Shown here: in pieces, positions 21,594-31,037 of the stretch | Layout: each line of letters starts with the position of its first letter | How positions within the stretch are numbered: the first letter of the stretch is position 1 | Source of the DNA: a virus | Length of the DNA: 42,070 bases | IMG/VR virus record: IMGVR_UViG_3300049847_000213 | Location: 1 to 42,070 of that record | Reading direction: 5' to 3' (one strand) | Made by a program: the position numbers and the translations under genes | The notes under the pieces: generated by a model | The model's database searches: none | The model's input: the letters and a program-made list of their open reading frames with translations, nothing else | Told to the model about the DNA's origin: nothing

Positions 21594-22523
21594 ATGGCAA
21601 ACAAATATCTTGGGGTAGACCCAATGTTGACAAATGTGGCAATCGCTTACGAGAACGATGCCTACATCGCGGATCAGATTTTCCCTGCTTTCAAAGTGGC
21701 TAAGCAATCAGGAAAGCACTTCGTTTACAATCAGGCTAGATTCCGTGTGAACGATTCTCTAAGAGGTACAGGATCTCCGTCAAACGAGGTTACTCTCTCT
21801 CTTACAGTAGGTTCAGCATACTTTGCGGACGACCACGCACTTAGTATGAACGTGTCGGATGAAGACGTTGATAACGCGATCACACCGACTGATCCTTTCG
21901 TGGACGCGACAGAGTTTCTTATGGATCAGCACATGGTTTCTCGAGAAGTGGAGCTTGCAGCAATGCTCGCGGACACTGGTACTATGACTCAGAACACGAC
22001 TCTCTCTGGTACATCTCAATGGTCAGACTTTAACAACTCCGACCCGATTGCAAACATCGAGACTGCAAAGCAAACAATCCACGCATCGATTCACAAGATG
22101 CCTAATACACTTATTCTCGGTAAGCAAGTGTATGACAAACTAAAGCACCACCCTGCAGTGCTAGAGAGAATCAAATATTCTCAAAAGGGTATTATCACTG
22201 CTGATCTACTTGCATCTCTTTTCGAAGTAGAACGAGTGCTAATCGGAGGCGCAGGAAAGACTACATCTGCGGAGGGACAGACAGAGACTACAGGATACAT
22301 TTGGGGCAAGCACGCGATTCTTGCTTATGTAGCGCCTAGTGTTAAGCCTAAAATCTTGACTCTTGGTCTTACATACACTTGGAAGACAATGAAAACTGAG
22401 AGACTTAGAAGCTCAGTCGAAGAGGATAAGAAAGTCACAAAGGTTCGAATCGGTGACTGGTACTACGATCAGAAACTTGTTTCTGCTCTCGCAGGATACC
22501 TTGTAAAGAACGCGGTAGCTTAA
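21594..22523 (+). CDS. Major capsid protein
   Basis: A 309-residue protein immediately after the cement protein. Recognisable features are YIADQIFPAFKVAKQSGKHF near the N-terminus, the central DEDVDNAITPTDPFVDATEF, and a C-terminal KVRIGDWYYDQKLVSALAGY typical of Mu gpT / HK97-fold shells in this gene order. It assembles the icosahedral head. A strong hairpin follows the gene, consistent with an abundant, stabilised transcript. The start follows an AT-rich leader without Shine-Dalgarno. Confidence 0.85.
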   Translation: MANKYLGVDPMLTNVAIAYENDAYIADQIFPAFKVAKQSGKHFVYNQARFRVNDSLRGTGSPSNEVTLSLTVGSAYFADDHALSMNVSDEDVDNAITPTDPFVDATEFLMDQHMVSREVELAAMLADTGTMTQNTTLSGTSQWSDFNNSDPIANIETAKQTIHASIHKMPNTLILGKQVYDKLKHHPAVLERIKYSQKGIITADLLASLFEVERVLIGGAGKTTSAEGQTETTGYIWGKHAILAYVAPSVKPKILTLGLTYTWKTMKTERLRSSVEEDKKVTKVRIGDWYYDQKLVSALAGYLVKNAVA

Positions 22524-22536
22524 TATTATCAACGAA

Positions 22537-22565
22537 AAGGGAGGGGGCATTCTGCCCTCTCCCTT
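22537..22565 (+). terminator. Hairpin after the major capsid gene
   Basis: A 13-bp stem with one G-U pair (22537-22549 with 22553-22565) around a three-base loop. No T-run follows, so it probably acts as a 3' mRNA stabiliser or partial terminator that sets capsid expression apart from downstream genes. Confidence 0.6.
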
Positions 22566-22587
22566 AGGTCCTTAATCTAAAAAACAC

Positions 22588-23121
22588 ATGGCAGAAATAA
22601 TAAGAAAAGATGTACCGATTGCTGCACCTGCGTTTCAGATTCCACGTAAAAGTGGAACCCCTGTACCGTATGTAGGTAATCAGGTAAAGCAGATCGCAAT
22701 GGCAACATTCGATCCGTCTGGTGTTACTGGCGATAGAACTATCGCGGCTCACGGTCTTGGTGTTTATATTCCAATCAATGCGATCATCACTCAGGTTTGG
22801 TACGATGTTGTAACTACTCTCACTTCGGCAACGGATGCGGGTACTCTAGCATTGCACCTACAGTCTGCAGGTGACTTGGTTGCTGCGATTGCAATCTCTG
22901 ACGCTACGAACGTGTGGGATGCAGGTATGCACGGATCTAAGATCGGCTATCCAAACTTCGGTGCGGACGCTGCTCACGATTCTGCGGTTGAGGTTGCGGC
23001 TCTCTTTGCTGCTACATTTGTGAAAATGACAGCGGAAAGAGAAATCACTGCTACAGTCGCTGTTGAGGCACTGACAGCAGGTAAAGTAAACGTATTCGTA
23101 GAATATGTTTTGAGTGCTTAA
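22588..23121 (+). CDS. Putative virion structural protein, 177 aa
   Basis: A beta-rich protein with the pattern TIAAHGLGVYIPINAIITQV, WYDVVTTLTSATDAGTLALH and AIAISDATNVWDAG. This resembles a phage head-associated protein often seen just after the capsid gene in uncultured phages. It has no membrane segment. The role is probably virion stability or decoration. Confidence 0.6.
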   Translation: MAEIIRKDVPIAAPAFQIPRKSGTPVPYVGNQVKQIAMATFDPSGVTGDRTIAAHGLGVYIPINAIITQVWYDVVTTLTSATDAGTLALHLQSAGDLVAAIAISDATNVWDAGMHGSKIGYPNFGADAAHDSAVEVAALFAATFVKMTAEREITATVAVEALTAGKVNVFVEYVLSA

Positions 23122-23142
23122 TAGTTAAAAATAAAAAGTTAT

Positions 23143-23532
23143 ATGTCTTACATTGCAAAATCAAATATTATTCACAACGGAGTTTCTTATGTTCGGGGAC
23201 AAGAGGTCACTGACCTTTCAGAATCTGAAGCACGGAGACTCTGCGCTGACGGTGTACTTGCGAACTCTGAAAAGGGCGAGGAAGTAATCGTTGAGCCTAA
23301 GGTTGAGGATAAAACTCCATCTACGGATGAAGAGAAAAAAGACGAGGACGGTGACGATGATTTAGATTCAGATGATGACGATTTCATTCCTGAAGGGTTT
23401 GAGAATCACGTTGTCACTGAGCAAGATTTACTCGATAATCCAGATCTCGCTGAAAAAGGCACAAAGGTTGGAGACACTATCCAACGAGCAAAGGTGGAGC
23501 CAGAGGGTGCTGACCTTTCAGGGAATCTGTAA
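23143..23532 (+). CDS. Small head-module protein with an acidic tail, 129 aa
   Basis: The first 50 residues (KSNIIHNGVSYVRGQEVTDL, then SESEARRLCADGV) resemble the short domain of phage proteins that sit after the capsid gene. The middle is extremely acidic (DEDGDDDLDSDDDDF) and disordered. Such proteins may neutralise or contact positively charged head parts. The leader AAAAAGTTAT before the ATG recurs elsewhere in this genome. Confidence 0.6.
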   Translation: MSYIAKSNIIHNGVSYVRGQEVTDLSESEARRLCADGVLANSEKGEEVIVEPKVEDKTPSTDEEKKDEDGDDDLDSDDDDFIPEGFENHVVTEQDLLDNPDLAEKGTKVGDTIQRAKVEPEGADLSGNL

Positions 23533-23540
23533 AAACAACA

Positions 23541-24092
23541 ATGTTTAAATTAAAAAAATTGTTAGGTATCGCATTTGCGTTCGCTATCTTTTTAGCGAGC
23601 GCGGGTGTGGCGAGTGCTAATCCGTCCTATGTGGGTCCAACAGTGCAGACTGCGAGTGCTACGACATCGCCTGCATTTATGACTCCGGGAACGGCTACGA
23701 GTACTCTCTCATTCGATGCATATAATCCTACAACAAACACTTTCGTTGCTGACAAACTCGCTTTGCTTATGCAATTCACAGGGTCATCAACTGCGAGTAT
23801 TCTCGGTGTAAACTTCGAATATTCACAGGACGGGATTGATTGGTATAAGAATACTATCGTCAATGCGGAGTCGGTTTCTACAACTTCACCAGTGCTTTCA
23901 TTGAATACGCCTACATCGATGTCTTGGGCTTTCGCATCTACTACTTTAAATGGTGCGGCGGGAACAAGTGCGATCGCTACTCGTATCGTGTCAGTACCTA
24001 TCTACACTCGGTTTGTTCGTGCGGTCACTACATTGACTGGTGCGAATGGGGCGTTTTGGGGACAATTCATTCCTATAAAGGAATTGAAATAA
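23541..24092 (+). CDS. Secreted-looking protein with a Sec signal peptide, 183 aa
   Basis: The N-terminus is a textbook signal peptide: a basic start (MFKLKK), a hydrophobic core (LLGIAFAFAIFLASAGV) and an ASA cleavage site before NPS, at about residue 28. The mature part is Ala/Thr/Ser-rich and beta-like (ASATTSPAFMTPGTATST). It is placed between head and fibre genes, where a cytoplasmic virion protein would be expected. It could be displayed on the host or incorporated late, or may have been taken from a host surface protein. A hairpin follows. Confidence 0.65.
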   Translation: MFKLKKLLGIAFAFAIFLASAGVASANPSYVGPTVQTASATTSPAFMTPGTATSTLSFDAYNPTTNTFVADKLALLMQFTGSSTASILGVNFEYSQDGIDWYKNTIVNAESVSTTSPVLSLNTPTSMSWAFASTTLNGAAGTSAIATRIVSVPIYTRFVRAVTTLTGANGAFWGQFIPIKELK

Positions 24093-24112
24093 GTCATTGT
24101 GATTTTACTCTG

Positions 24113-24144
24113 ATTTGGTAGGGACATTTATGTCCTTACCAAAT
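24113..24144 (+). terminator. Hairpin with a 15-bp stem
   Basis: The stem from 24113 to 24127 pairs with 24130 to 24144 with one G-U pair and a very tight loop. Only TTAGTG follows, so it may be a weak terminator or mRNA boundary. A TATAAT at 24157-24162 lies just before the next ATG. Confidence 0.6.
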
Positions 24145-24168
24145 TAGTGATAAAATTATAATAATCAC

Positions 24169-24744
24169 ATGCCTTTAGACCCAACACGCAATTTTGCAAA
24201 AGTAACAGTCGACTCCATTGGCTACGATGCCGATGATGTTCTGATTACCCTCTCTGCAGGACATGGGGCTAGGCTACCAAATCCTGACGATGACGGGGCT
24301 TTTAATCTCGTTTGGTGGAATGATACCGACTATGGCGATCCTACTGATGATCCTTATGTTGAGATTGTGCGCTGTACGGATCGTGCCACTGATGTTTTGA
24401 CGGTCACACGCGCGCGCGAAAATACTTCGGGGAGTGCGAAAAATATTGCCGCAAAAACTTACCGCATGATTTTGGCAATGACTAAAAAAATGATTGATGA
24501 CATCGAGGCTCTCGCACCGAAAATAATTACTGAAAAAATTGTCACTGGGAAAACTCAAAGCGGGAATGATGTTGTTATTAATTTGTCGACTGCACTATCT
24601 CAGAGCTACTCCACTATTTTGCTTGTATCTCGTGGAGGTCAGATACAAACACCTACCACTGACTGGTCGCAAAGCGGTAACAATATCACTGTGTTTAATG
24701 CAGACGTGTCGGAGCCGTTTCTTATTCAGTACATTTATTCGTGA
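24169..24744 (+). CDS. Putative tail-fibre or baseplate-associated protein, 191 aa
   Basis: Contains LDPTRNFAKVTVDSIGYDAD, DDDGAFNLVWWNDTDYGDP, then VLTVTRARENTSGSAKNIAA and KTYRMILAMTKKMIDDI. This pattern is common in uncultured phage structural proteins next to fibre genes. The last part is strand-rich and may trimerise or attach a receptor-binding domain. It immediately precedes the giant fibre gene. Confidence 0.6.
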   Translation: MPLDPTRNFAKVTVDSIGYDADDVLITLSAGHGARLPNPDDDGAFNLVWWNDTDYGDPTDDPYVEIVRCTDRATDVLTVTRARENTSGSAKNIAAKTYRMILAMTKKMIDDIEALAPKIITEKIVTGKTQSGNDVVINLSTALSQSYSTILLVSRGGQIQTPTTDWSQSGNNITVFNADVSEPFLIQYIYS

Positions 24745-24761
24745 TATAATTTATTTTAACT

Positions 24762-27700
24762 ATGAGAAAAAAACTAATTGCTTTTATACTCGCGACCGCT
24801 TTAGCTCTCCCTCTTATTGCTCAGGGTGCTGCGTTTAAAACAAATCAAATAATCGACCCTGTTGGTGCGGGTGTTGTTTTTTCAAATGGGGTCGGGACTT
24901 CTACTCTCTACACTGTCGCAACTTCATCGCTTGGACTCATCACTACGAATGTGGCGGAGGGTACTAATCTATATTGGACAAACTCTCGCTTTGATACTCG
25001 ATTCGCTTTAAAAACAACGGACGATCTCACTCAGGGATCTACAAATAAATACTATGCGACTTCTCTTTTCAACACTGATTTTGCTACAAAAAGCACGAGT
25101 AATTTAACTGAGGGTAGCAATCTTTATTTTACGAATGCTCGGGCTATCTCTGCTCTCACAGGTCAAAACCTTTCAATCTTTGCGGGCTTTGGTACGCAGT
25201 TTTACAATTTCTTTCACGCTACTACAACGGACGCCTTGAGTGAGGGATCTAGCAATCTATACTTCACAAATGCCCGCGTGAATTCGTATATTTCTGCCTC
25301 TACAACGATTCCAAAGACCTACTCGGCAAATACATGGACTGGGCTAAATACTTTCACTGGCGGGGTTACTATCGGCTCTCTCAATGGTCCTCTGCAGGCG
25401 AATAACGGGGTGGTTTCGGCTACTACTTCGATTGGTATTCGTTATGGTGGCACTGGCACAACTTCTCCGCCTACCTACGGGCAAATGCTCATCGGCAATA
25501 GTGCGGGTGGTTATGACTATGTCGCATCAAGCACTCTCGGAGGCGGTGGGGGTGGTATGGCAATCGGAGGATCTATAACTTCGGCGACTGCAGGATCTAT
25601 TTTGTTCGCGGGTCCTTCAGGAGTTTTGGCACAAGACAATTCAAATCTCTTTTTCAATAGTACAAACAGAAGGCTTGGTATTCAGGTAGCATCGCCTCTC
25701 GCCTCTCTGCACGTGGATGCAATTTATGGGGACTCGGTTGATGCGCCTGCATCACTCGGTGCGGTCCTCACTTTAGATACTGCGATTGATCGTCCTACGA
25801 GCGTTTCGGCTACTCAGATAGACGCACCTACTAACCCAAGCATTGGGGTTTCTCTCACTCAAATTGATTATGTAAATGGTGGGTCTACTTCACAAAATAC
25901 TGGTGCATCAGGCTATACCGCAAACTGCCAACAAATTGATTATCGAATTTACGGGTTTAGAAATGTGAATGGTGTTCGGGTGGTAAATCCAAATTATTAC
26001 AGCACTTCATTTACTGATACAATCTGCGATTTCTCTACTCCTTTCGGCGTGGATATTTCTAGTATCGCTACATCGCTCGGGAATGTTGACGGATACATTA
26101 TTGAAAGACAGGAGGCGGGAGGTGGATTTAATAATGCGGTAGATATTGGACTCACATCGTCTTATACTGATTCAGCTTTCTCAAACACTGATATTTTCGA
26201 AGTATCCGCATACGCAGAAAGCGGAGCATCTTGGTACGGGTTTGTCGGTCAGTATGTAAATATAAACGGCACATCCTATCGATCGAGCTACGCAACAAAT
26301 AGCACGGCTGACTCGAATCAAGGTCAGTATTTAGCTCTTACTATTTCAGGGTGGAGTTTGACAAATGACGGTTTTATTGTTCAGCACCACAATGGATATT
26401 ATTTCGATATTGGTGGCAACACAACATATTATGATTGGGGTCAAACTGCAGGATCATTGGGTGGGGATTATGGCACTTTTTCAAGTATAGCTTTTCCGGG
26501 ATTTAATACTTCGATCACTGCATCAAGTGGTCTTACACCAGATGCGATTGCTTACGGTGGAGGTTCGTTTACGGCTGACGGTTCTACTTGGACCATTGAG
26601 ATTTGGGATTACAGAACAAACCCAGTAGATGGATTGAAATACTATGTAGGTTCTCCTGCCGGGACTTCTTACGGAGGGGATGATAGCAGTTTCAATCCAA
26701 TGACATTCAACGGAAACTTCACCCCGAGTGACGGCACAGGTGCGGTGGTAAAACTATTACAGAACGGTACGGTTGTTGCGGCTACTGATGTTGGGGCGGG
26801 AACATCTTGGTCTTTCAGCTCACCATCATCTGATATAACTACATCTCTATCAATCGGATCATACACAGGTATTACTCGTGATTTTTCTACTTATGGTTTT
26901 GTAACATCTCCATCTACAAAATACAGTGTACTTCACAGGGACAATTCTTTTACTGACACAAATCCTGCAGACGGGTATCTCGTTCAGCTTACTATTTCGG
27001 GCGCAGGATCAGCAACGGGAGAAAAAACTTTGCAGACAATAAACGGGTCAAATACTCACGTCACTGCAGTCACTGGCACAGGGACTTTTTATCTCGTGTC
27101 AGGTGGTACTGATGGAGATTTAACAATCACTCCGAGTACTTCAGGATTCTTGGCGAACGGGTCCAACTTGAGTAAAACCTACCACGCATTCTCTACAAAA
27201 AGTATCAGCGGGACCACTGTCTATTCTGCAACTTATGCGAGTGCCACTACAACCGATCCAAACGATGGGCTTTATTACAATGTGGACCTTACGATCGGAT
27301 CTGTTTCGGGTGCTACTTACCGAATAAATAAAGTGGGTGTTGGGTGGGAGGATTCGGCATCAACATCTTTCACTGATTCAACTGTAAAAACTTGGGCGGG
27401 GTCATCTACAATCACACCTACACAATCACTCGGTAACACAGCAATATTTGATCGTGCGAATGCCTCTGATACTTCTCTCTCAAACGTTCTTATTAGAAAT
27501 ACAACAAATAATGCTTTCTCAACTTTCTTGGAGTTTCAGGGATTACAAGGCGGATCTAGTTATACTTCGCTTGGGAAAATAGGATTTAAATCGAGCGGTA
27601 ATTTGGCTATCGTTTCAAATGGTGCGGTAGGCTCGGGTGCTATTGATTTCGGTCCTCTTACTACCCCGTATGTTAGGTTTGGTGGAGGGTCAGGTACTGC

Positions 27701-29231
27701 GGGTAATATATTTAACGTTCAGGCTAGTGCCTCTCGAGATACTACATTTCTCGCGGGAACAAGTGGAACTCTCGCAATATTTGATACAGCACTCAATACT
27801 GTTTTATTTGGAAAAACTTATGGCTCTTGGAATTACGACCCTACTGCTGCGGTTGGTATTCAACCGAAAGATACAGGCGATGTGGGGCTTGTTATTTACC
27901 CTGCTCCGGGCGCGGGGAATACACAACCAGTATTTCTCGTAAAAAATAGCTCAGCGACACAGCTTGCGGGAATCGATACGATCGGCTCGGGATGGTTTGG
28001 TACTTCAGCAAGTAGTGATGCTCGATTAACTCTCGGATCGCCAAATAGTAGCCTAGCAAACTTGCGATTTACGAGTGGTGCAAATATGCCATCTACGCCA
28101 GTGACTGGTGGGGTTTCAATGTCAACTTTTGAGGCACCATATGCAACGGACGGAGCTTTGTATTTCACAAATAATTCGAGTGTGACAAGGAGAATACAAA
28201 CGGCTCTTTCAACAGGAGAAAGTGCGAGATTTATTTATGTCGATGGGTTCGGAAACATGACGACTCTAAATAACCCTATTCAATTTGCATCAGGTATCAT
28301 CACTTTCAGCTCTGCGCAAACTGTACTTTTTCAAAATGGGTATTCAGTAGGATCAGGAAAAGATGTGGTGATGGGGTCAGGCGCTCGTTTCATTGGAGGA
28401 CTTAGAATGCTCTACGCATCTCGAAGTACTACAGGTTCATTGAATGTTACAAACAACTCGCCTTTTACAACATTCACAGGATCTACTGCATCGCAGACTC
28501 TTACTCTGCCAACCGCCGCATCTATCAGTGGAACAGTGTTTGAAATAGCGAATGTGGCAACGGTGAGCGTGACGGTAAATACCACATCATCTCAAACTAT
28601 AAATCTCGGAACGGGTACTGTCACTTCTCTAGTACTTCAGCCGGGCGATCGCATAAAGTTTATCGCTAACGCATCATCAGGTTGGGAGGCGACTTGGGTT
28701 CAGAATATTACTACGGTCGCGCGTGGGGGTACGGGAGTATCTAGCTTTGCACAAGGTTGGTTAAGCTCTGACGGTACTTCTCTCACAGCATCAACTTCAC
28801 CAACAGTAAATTACATCACTGCCACATCTACGACTGCCACATCTACTCTGCAGAATACTCAGGTTAATCAATTGAAAGTCGGTACTCTCTCGGGCTTTGT
28901 GAAAGCGGTTAGTGGTTATCTCACTACGGCTCTCGTAAACCTTACAAGCGATGTTACAGGCACATTGCCAGTGGCAAACGGTGGAACGGGTCAGACTACG
29001 CCTGTGGTGGTGTCAGGAGCGTTCTCACAAGTGGGTACTGCGACTACGGTATTTACGGTCACGATCGGGGCGACTCAGGCGAACACAAACTATGAAGTGA
29101 ATGTCACACCTACATCTATTCTTTCGGCAGCATATTTCTACGTGAATAATAAAACTACTACGACTTTCGATGTGGTGTATCTCGCAGGGCTTACTGGTAC
29201 GGTCACATTCGATTGGGCATTATTTAATTAA
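24762..29231 (+). CDS. Giant tail fibre / surface adhesin with a signal-peptide-like N-terminus, 1489 aa
   Basis: By far the longest gene. It begins with a Sec-like signal (MRKKLIAFILATALALPLIA, then QGAA). Four NLYFTNAR-type repeats follow at about 24950-25290 (EGTNLYWTNSRFD, GSTNKYYATSLFN, EGSNLYFTNARA, EGSSNLYFTNARV). GGTG motifs appear near both ends (RYGGTGTTSPPTYGQ, ARGGTGVSSFAQGW, VANGGTGQTT). The middle (about residues 320-900) consists of beta-sandwich-like segments with recurring SYxATY...DGxYY patterns. The C-terminus carries an ATSTTATST run. It is most likely a receptor-binding fibre for long-range host attachment. The signal peptide is unexpected for a virion protein. Confidence 0.75.
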   Translation: MRKKLIAFILATALALPLIAQGAAFKTNQIIDPVGAGVVFSNGVGTSTLYTVATSSLGLITTNVAEGTNLYWTNSRFDTRFALKTTDDLTQGSTNKYYATSLFNTDFATKSTSNLTEGSNLYFTNARAISALTGQNLSIFAGFGTQFYNFFHATTTDALSEGSSNLYFTNARVNSYISASTTIPKTYSANTWTGLNTFTGGVTIGSLNGPLQANNGVVSATTSIGIRYGGTGTTSPPTYGQMLIGNSAGGYDYVASSTLGGGGGGMAIGGSITSATAGSILFAGPSGVLAQDNSNLFFNSTNRRLGIQVASPLASLHVDAIYGDSVDAPASLGAVLTLDTAIDRPTSVSATQIDAPTNPSIGVSLTQIDYVNGGSTSQNTGASGYTANCQQIDYRIYGFRNVNGVRVVNPNYYSTSFTDTICDFSTPFGVDISSIATSLGNVDGYIIERQEAGGGFNNAVDIGLTSSYTDSAFSNTDIFEVSAYAESGASWYGFVGQYVNINGTSYRSSYATNSTADSNQGQYLALTISGWSLTNDGFIVQHHNGYYFDIGGNTTYYDWGQTAGSLGGDYGTFSSIAFPGFNTSITASSGLTPDAIAYGGGSFTADGSTWTIEIWDYRTNPVDGLKYYVGSPAGTSYGGDDSSFNPMTFNGNFTPSDGTGAVVKLLQNGTVVAATDVGAGTSWSFSSPSSDITTSLSIGSYTGITRDFSTYGFVTSPSTKYSVLHRDNSFTDTNPADGYLVQLTISGAGSATGEKTLQTINGSNTHVTAVTGTGTFYLVSGGTDGDLTITPSTSGFLANGSNLSKTYHAFSTKSISGTTVYSATYASATTTDPNDGLYYNVDLTIGSVSGATYRINKVGVGWEDSASTSFTDSTVKTWAGSSTITPTQSLGNTAIFDRANASDTSLSNVLIRNTTNNAFSTFLEFQGLQGGSSYTSLGKIGFKSSGNLAIVSNGAVGSGAIDFGPLTTPYVRFGGGSGTAGNIFNVQASASRDTTFLAGTSGTLAIFDTALNTVLFGKTYGSWNYDPTAAVGIQPKDTGDVGLVIYPAPGAGNTQPVFLVKNSSATQLAGIDTIGSGWFGTSASSDARLTLGSPNSSLANLRFTSGANMPSTPVTGGVSMSTFEAPYATDGALYFTNNSSVTRRIQTALSTGESARFIYVDGFGNMTTLNNPIQFASGIITFSSAQTVLFQNGYSVGSGKDVVMGSGARFIGGLRMLYASRSTTGSLNVTNNSPFTTFTGSTASQTLTLPTAASISGTVFEIANVATVSVTVNTTSSQTINLGTGTVTSLVLQPGDRIKFIANASSGWEATWVQNITTVARGGTGVSSFAQGWLSSDGTSLTASTSPTVNYITATSTTATSTLQNTQVNQLKVGTLSGFVKAVSGYLTTALVNLTSDVTGTLPVANGGTGQTTPVVVSGAFSQVGTATTVFTVTIGATQANTNYEVNVTPTSILSAAYFYVNNKTTTTFDVVYLAGLTGTVTFDWALFN

Positions 29232-29242
29232 AAAATAGATCT

Positions 29243-29656
29243 ATGCTTTATGGTGGAAACTTTGGGCGGACAACTTACGGCGGAATTATAAGGCGTGTAA
29301 CAAGCGCCTTTGCTGCCGTTTTCAGAAAGGCTCGGGGTATCATTCTCTCGCTCGCGCGGGATAAAAATATTCTACTCACAAAGCGAAAGGGTACCGTCCT
29401 GAAATCAAAGAGTGAAATTGGAGTTATAAAAACCCGTGATCGTGCTGTCATTCTCGCAAGTAAAAACGATCAAGGTATTGCTCTCGGGACTGGTAGAAAA
29501 AGTATCACAATCCATTCAACTTCTAATTCTGGGAAAATTAGAAATAGATTAGAAGTTAAAACCCTTACTATTAAAAGCAATAAAAATATACTCAGGACCA
29601 ATCGCCGACCTGTTATCACCAAGTCCACAGGCAGAGTGAATCCGAGTGTGTTATAA
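29243..29656 (+). CDS. Basic beta-rich protein, 137 aa
   Basis: A lysine/arginine-rich protein with many short strands separated by basic turns (VLKSKSEIGVIKTRDRAVIL, then ITIHSTSNSGKIRNRL). It starts LYGGNFGRTTYGGI. The repeating strand-turn rhythm suggests a solenoid or fibre tip segment. It lies between the giant fibre and the head-tail connector, so a fibre-associated or structural role is likely. Not recognised. Confidence 0.5.
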   Translation: MLYGGNFGRTTYGGIIRRVTSAFAAVFRKARGIILSLARDKNILLTKRKGTVLKSKSEIGVIKTRDRAVILASKNDQGIALGTGRKSITIHSTSNSGKIRNRLEVKTLTIKSNKNILRTNRRPVITKSTGRVNPSVL

Positions 29657-29667
29657 TTTATTTCAAC

Positions 29668-30582
29668 ATGGCAAAGCAATTTTATGCACCTACAGAAGAT
29701 TTTATAAAAATAGAGCGTGGCGTTTTAGATGCCGATGCTACTGCAGGTTCTAATGTGTCGCTCACTCTTATTTCGAATCAAGGTTTTACAAATCTTGATT
29801 ATGTTTGTATTGGATATGAGGGTAACGAATTGGCGGAGCTTGAGCAGGTAAACCAAGCGGTCACTGCGGGGACTTCTATTCGTGTTGCTACTCTAAAGTT
29901 CAATCACAAAAAGGGCGAGCCTATCACTATTTACAGATACAACAAAAGGAAGTTTTACGGTGCGGTTTCTGCAGGCGGTTCGTATGTTGAGCTTACTTCT
30001 GAAGGGTCGCCGAAAGACATTCAGGTTGATGACCCAATGGGTACGCTTATCGAATATGCCGGGACTACATACAATTATTTTAAATCGATCTATTACAATT
30101 CTCAGACTACTGAAGCTACGGATATTAATGACTCCGACGAGGTTGCGGGCGATGAATCTTTGCGGTATGCCACTATCTACGGAATTAAAAAGCACGCGGG
30201 ACTCGCGGGCAATCCTTACTATTCTGATGGACGCATCGAGGACAAAAGAAAAAACGCAGAAAACGAAATCAATTCAATGATAATGAATCGGTATACTCTA
30301 CCGCTTACTGAAGTGCCACCAATTCTAAATCAAATCTGCGAGCTACTTGCTGCGGGCTATATTGATTTTGAAGAATTCGGAAAAGACGGCGAAGGTGTGA
30401 AATGGTTAGGCGAGGCTCGGGCTTTGCTTAAATCAATTCAGAAAGGCACACAGCGATTGATTGGTGCTGACAGTCTAGAGCTTGCCACAAACACTAAGGT
30501 CGGCGTGCTTAGTGGTTATCCTGACGCATCTGCGGACGGTACTGCAGAGGACAGGATCTTTCGAATTACTGATAAGTTTTAA
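29668..30582 (+). CDS. Head-tail connector with a Mu gp36-like (DUF1320) C-terminal domain, 304 aa
   Basis: The C-terminal region (about 165-270), with IYGIKKHAGLAGNPYYSDGR and a four-helix pattern ending in PPILNQICELLAAGYIDFEE, matches the Mu gp36/DUF1320 head-completion fold. The N-terminal 140 residues form an added beta-rich domain (GYEGNELAELEQVNQAVTAG). The combination suggests an adaptor that docks under the portal. The gpG-like gene follows after six bases, as in Mu-type heads. Confidence 0.75.
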   Translation: MAKQFYAPTEDFIKIERGVLDADATAGSNVSLTLISNQGFTNLDYVCIGYEGNELAELEQVNQAVTAGTSIRVATLKFNHKKGEPITIYRYNKRKFYGAVSAGGSYVELTSEGSPKDIQVDDPMGTLIEYAGTTYNYFKSIYYNSQTTEATDINDSDEVAGDESLRYATIYGIKKHAGLAGNPYYSDGRIEDKRKNAENEINSMIMNRYTLPLTEVPPILNQICELLAAGYIDFEEFGKDGEGVKWLGEARALLKSIQKGTQRLIGADSLELATNTKVGVLSGYPDASADGTAEDRIFRITDKF

Positions 30583-30587
30583 AAGCC

Positions 30588-31034
30588 ATGAGCTTTTATA
30601 TTCAATGGAGTATCGAGGGCGAAAAGCAGCTATCCCGAGTGCTTAATGGTTTGGTCAGTGATATAAAAAATCTACAATCCCCTTTTGCCGAAATTGCAAA
30701 AAAATTGGTTAGGACTTATTCGGGTGATGTGTTTTCTTCTCAAGGTCAGGCAATCAATGAAAGGTGGGCGAGGCTATCTCCCTACACAGTGGCACAAAAG
30801 GCTCGCAACAATTACCCCGCCGATCCTCTTATTCGAACGGGTACGATGCGAAAATCTTTCAGGAGTGTCGTTACAACTGACAGTGCAACAATTTATAACA
30901 CCGCCGAATATTTCAAGTATCATCAATCGAATCAAACAAGAAAAAAATTACCTCGTCGTGTTATGATGAAATTAGCAGAGGAGCAAAAGACAATGGTCGT
31001 GCGAACATTTCAAAAATACTTATTTCAAAAATAA
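30588..31034 (+). CDS. Virion morphogenesis / tail completion protein (Mu gpG-like), 148 aa
   Basis: The segment QAINERWARLSPYTVAQKAR, followed by LIRTGTMRKSFRSVV and YNTAEYFKYHQ, then KLPRRVMMKLAEEQ, is the hallmark of the phage virion-morphogenesis family: a conserved arginine-rich helix, then a strand pair and HQ/RxxM motif. These proteins join head and tail. The order connector, gpG-like, tail terminator supports this. Confidence 0.82.
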   Translation: MSFYIQWSIEGEKQLSRVLNGLVSDIKNLQSPFAEIAKKLVRTYSGDVFSSQGQAINERWARLSPYTVAQKARNNYPADPLIRTGTMRKSFRSVVTTDSATIYNTAEYFKYHQSNQTRKKLPRRVMMKLAEEQKTMVVRTFQKYLFQK

Positions 31035-31037
31035 TTT

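Noticed and set aside
23187-23387. Minus-strand open frame rich in serine opposite the acidic tail gene.
   Set aside because: It is the mirror of Asp/Glu codons on the + strand; all supported genes and promoters are on the + strand. The same holds for other minus-strand frames.
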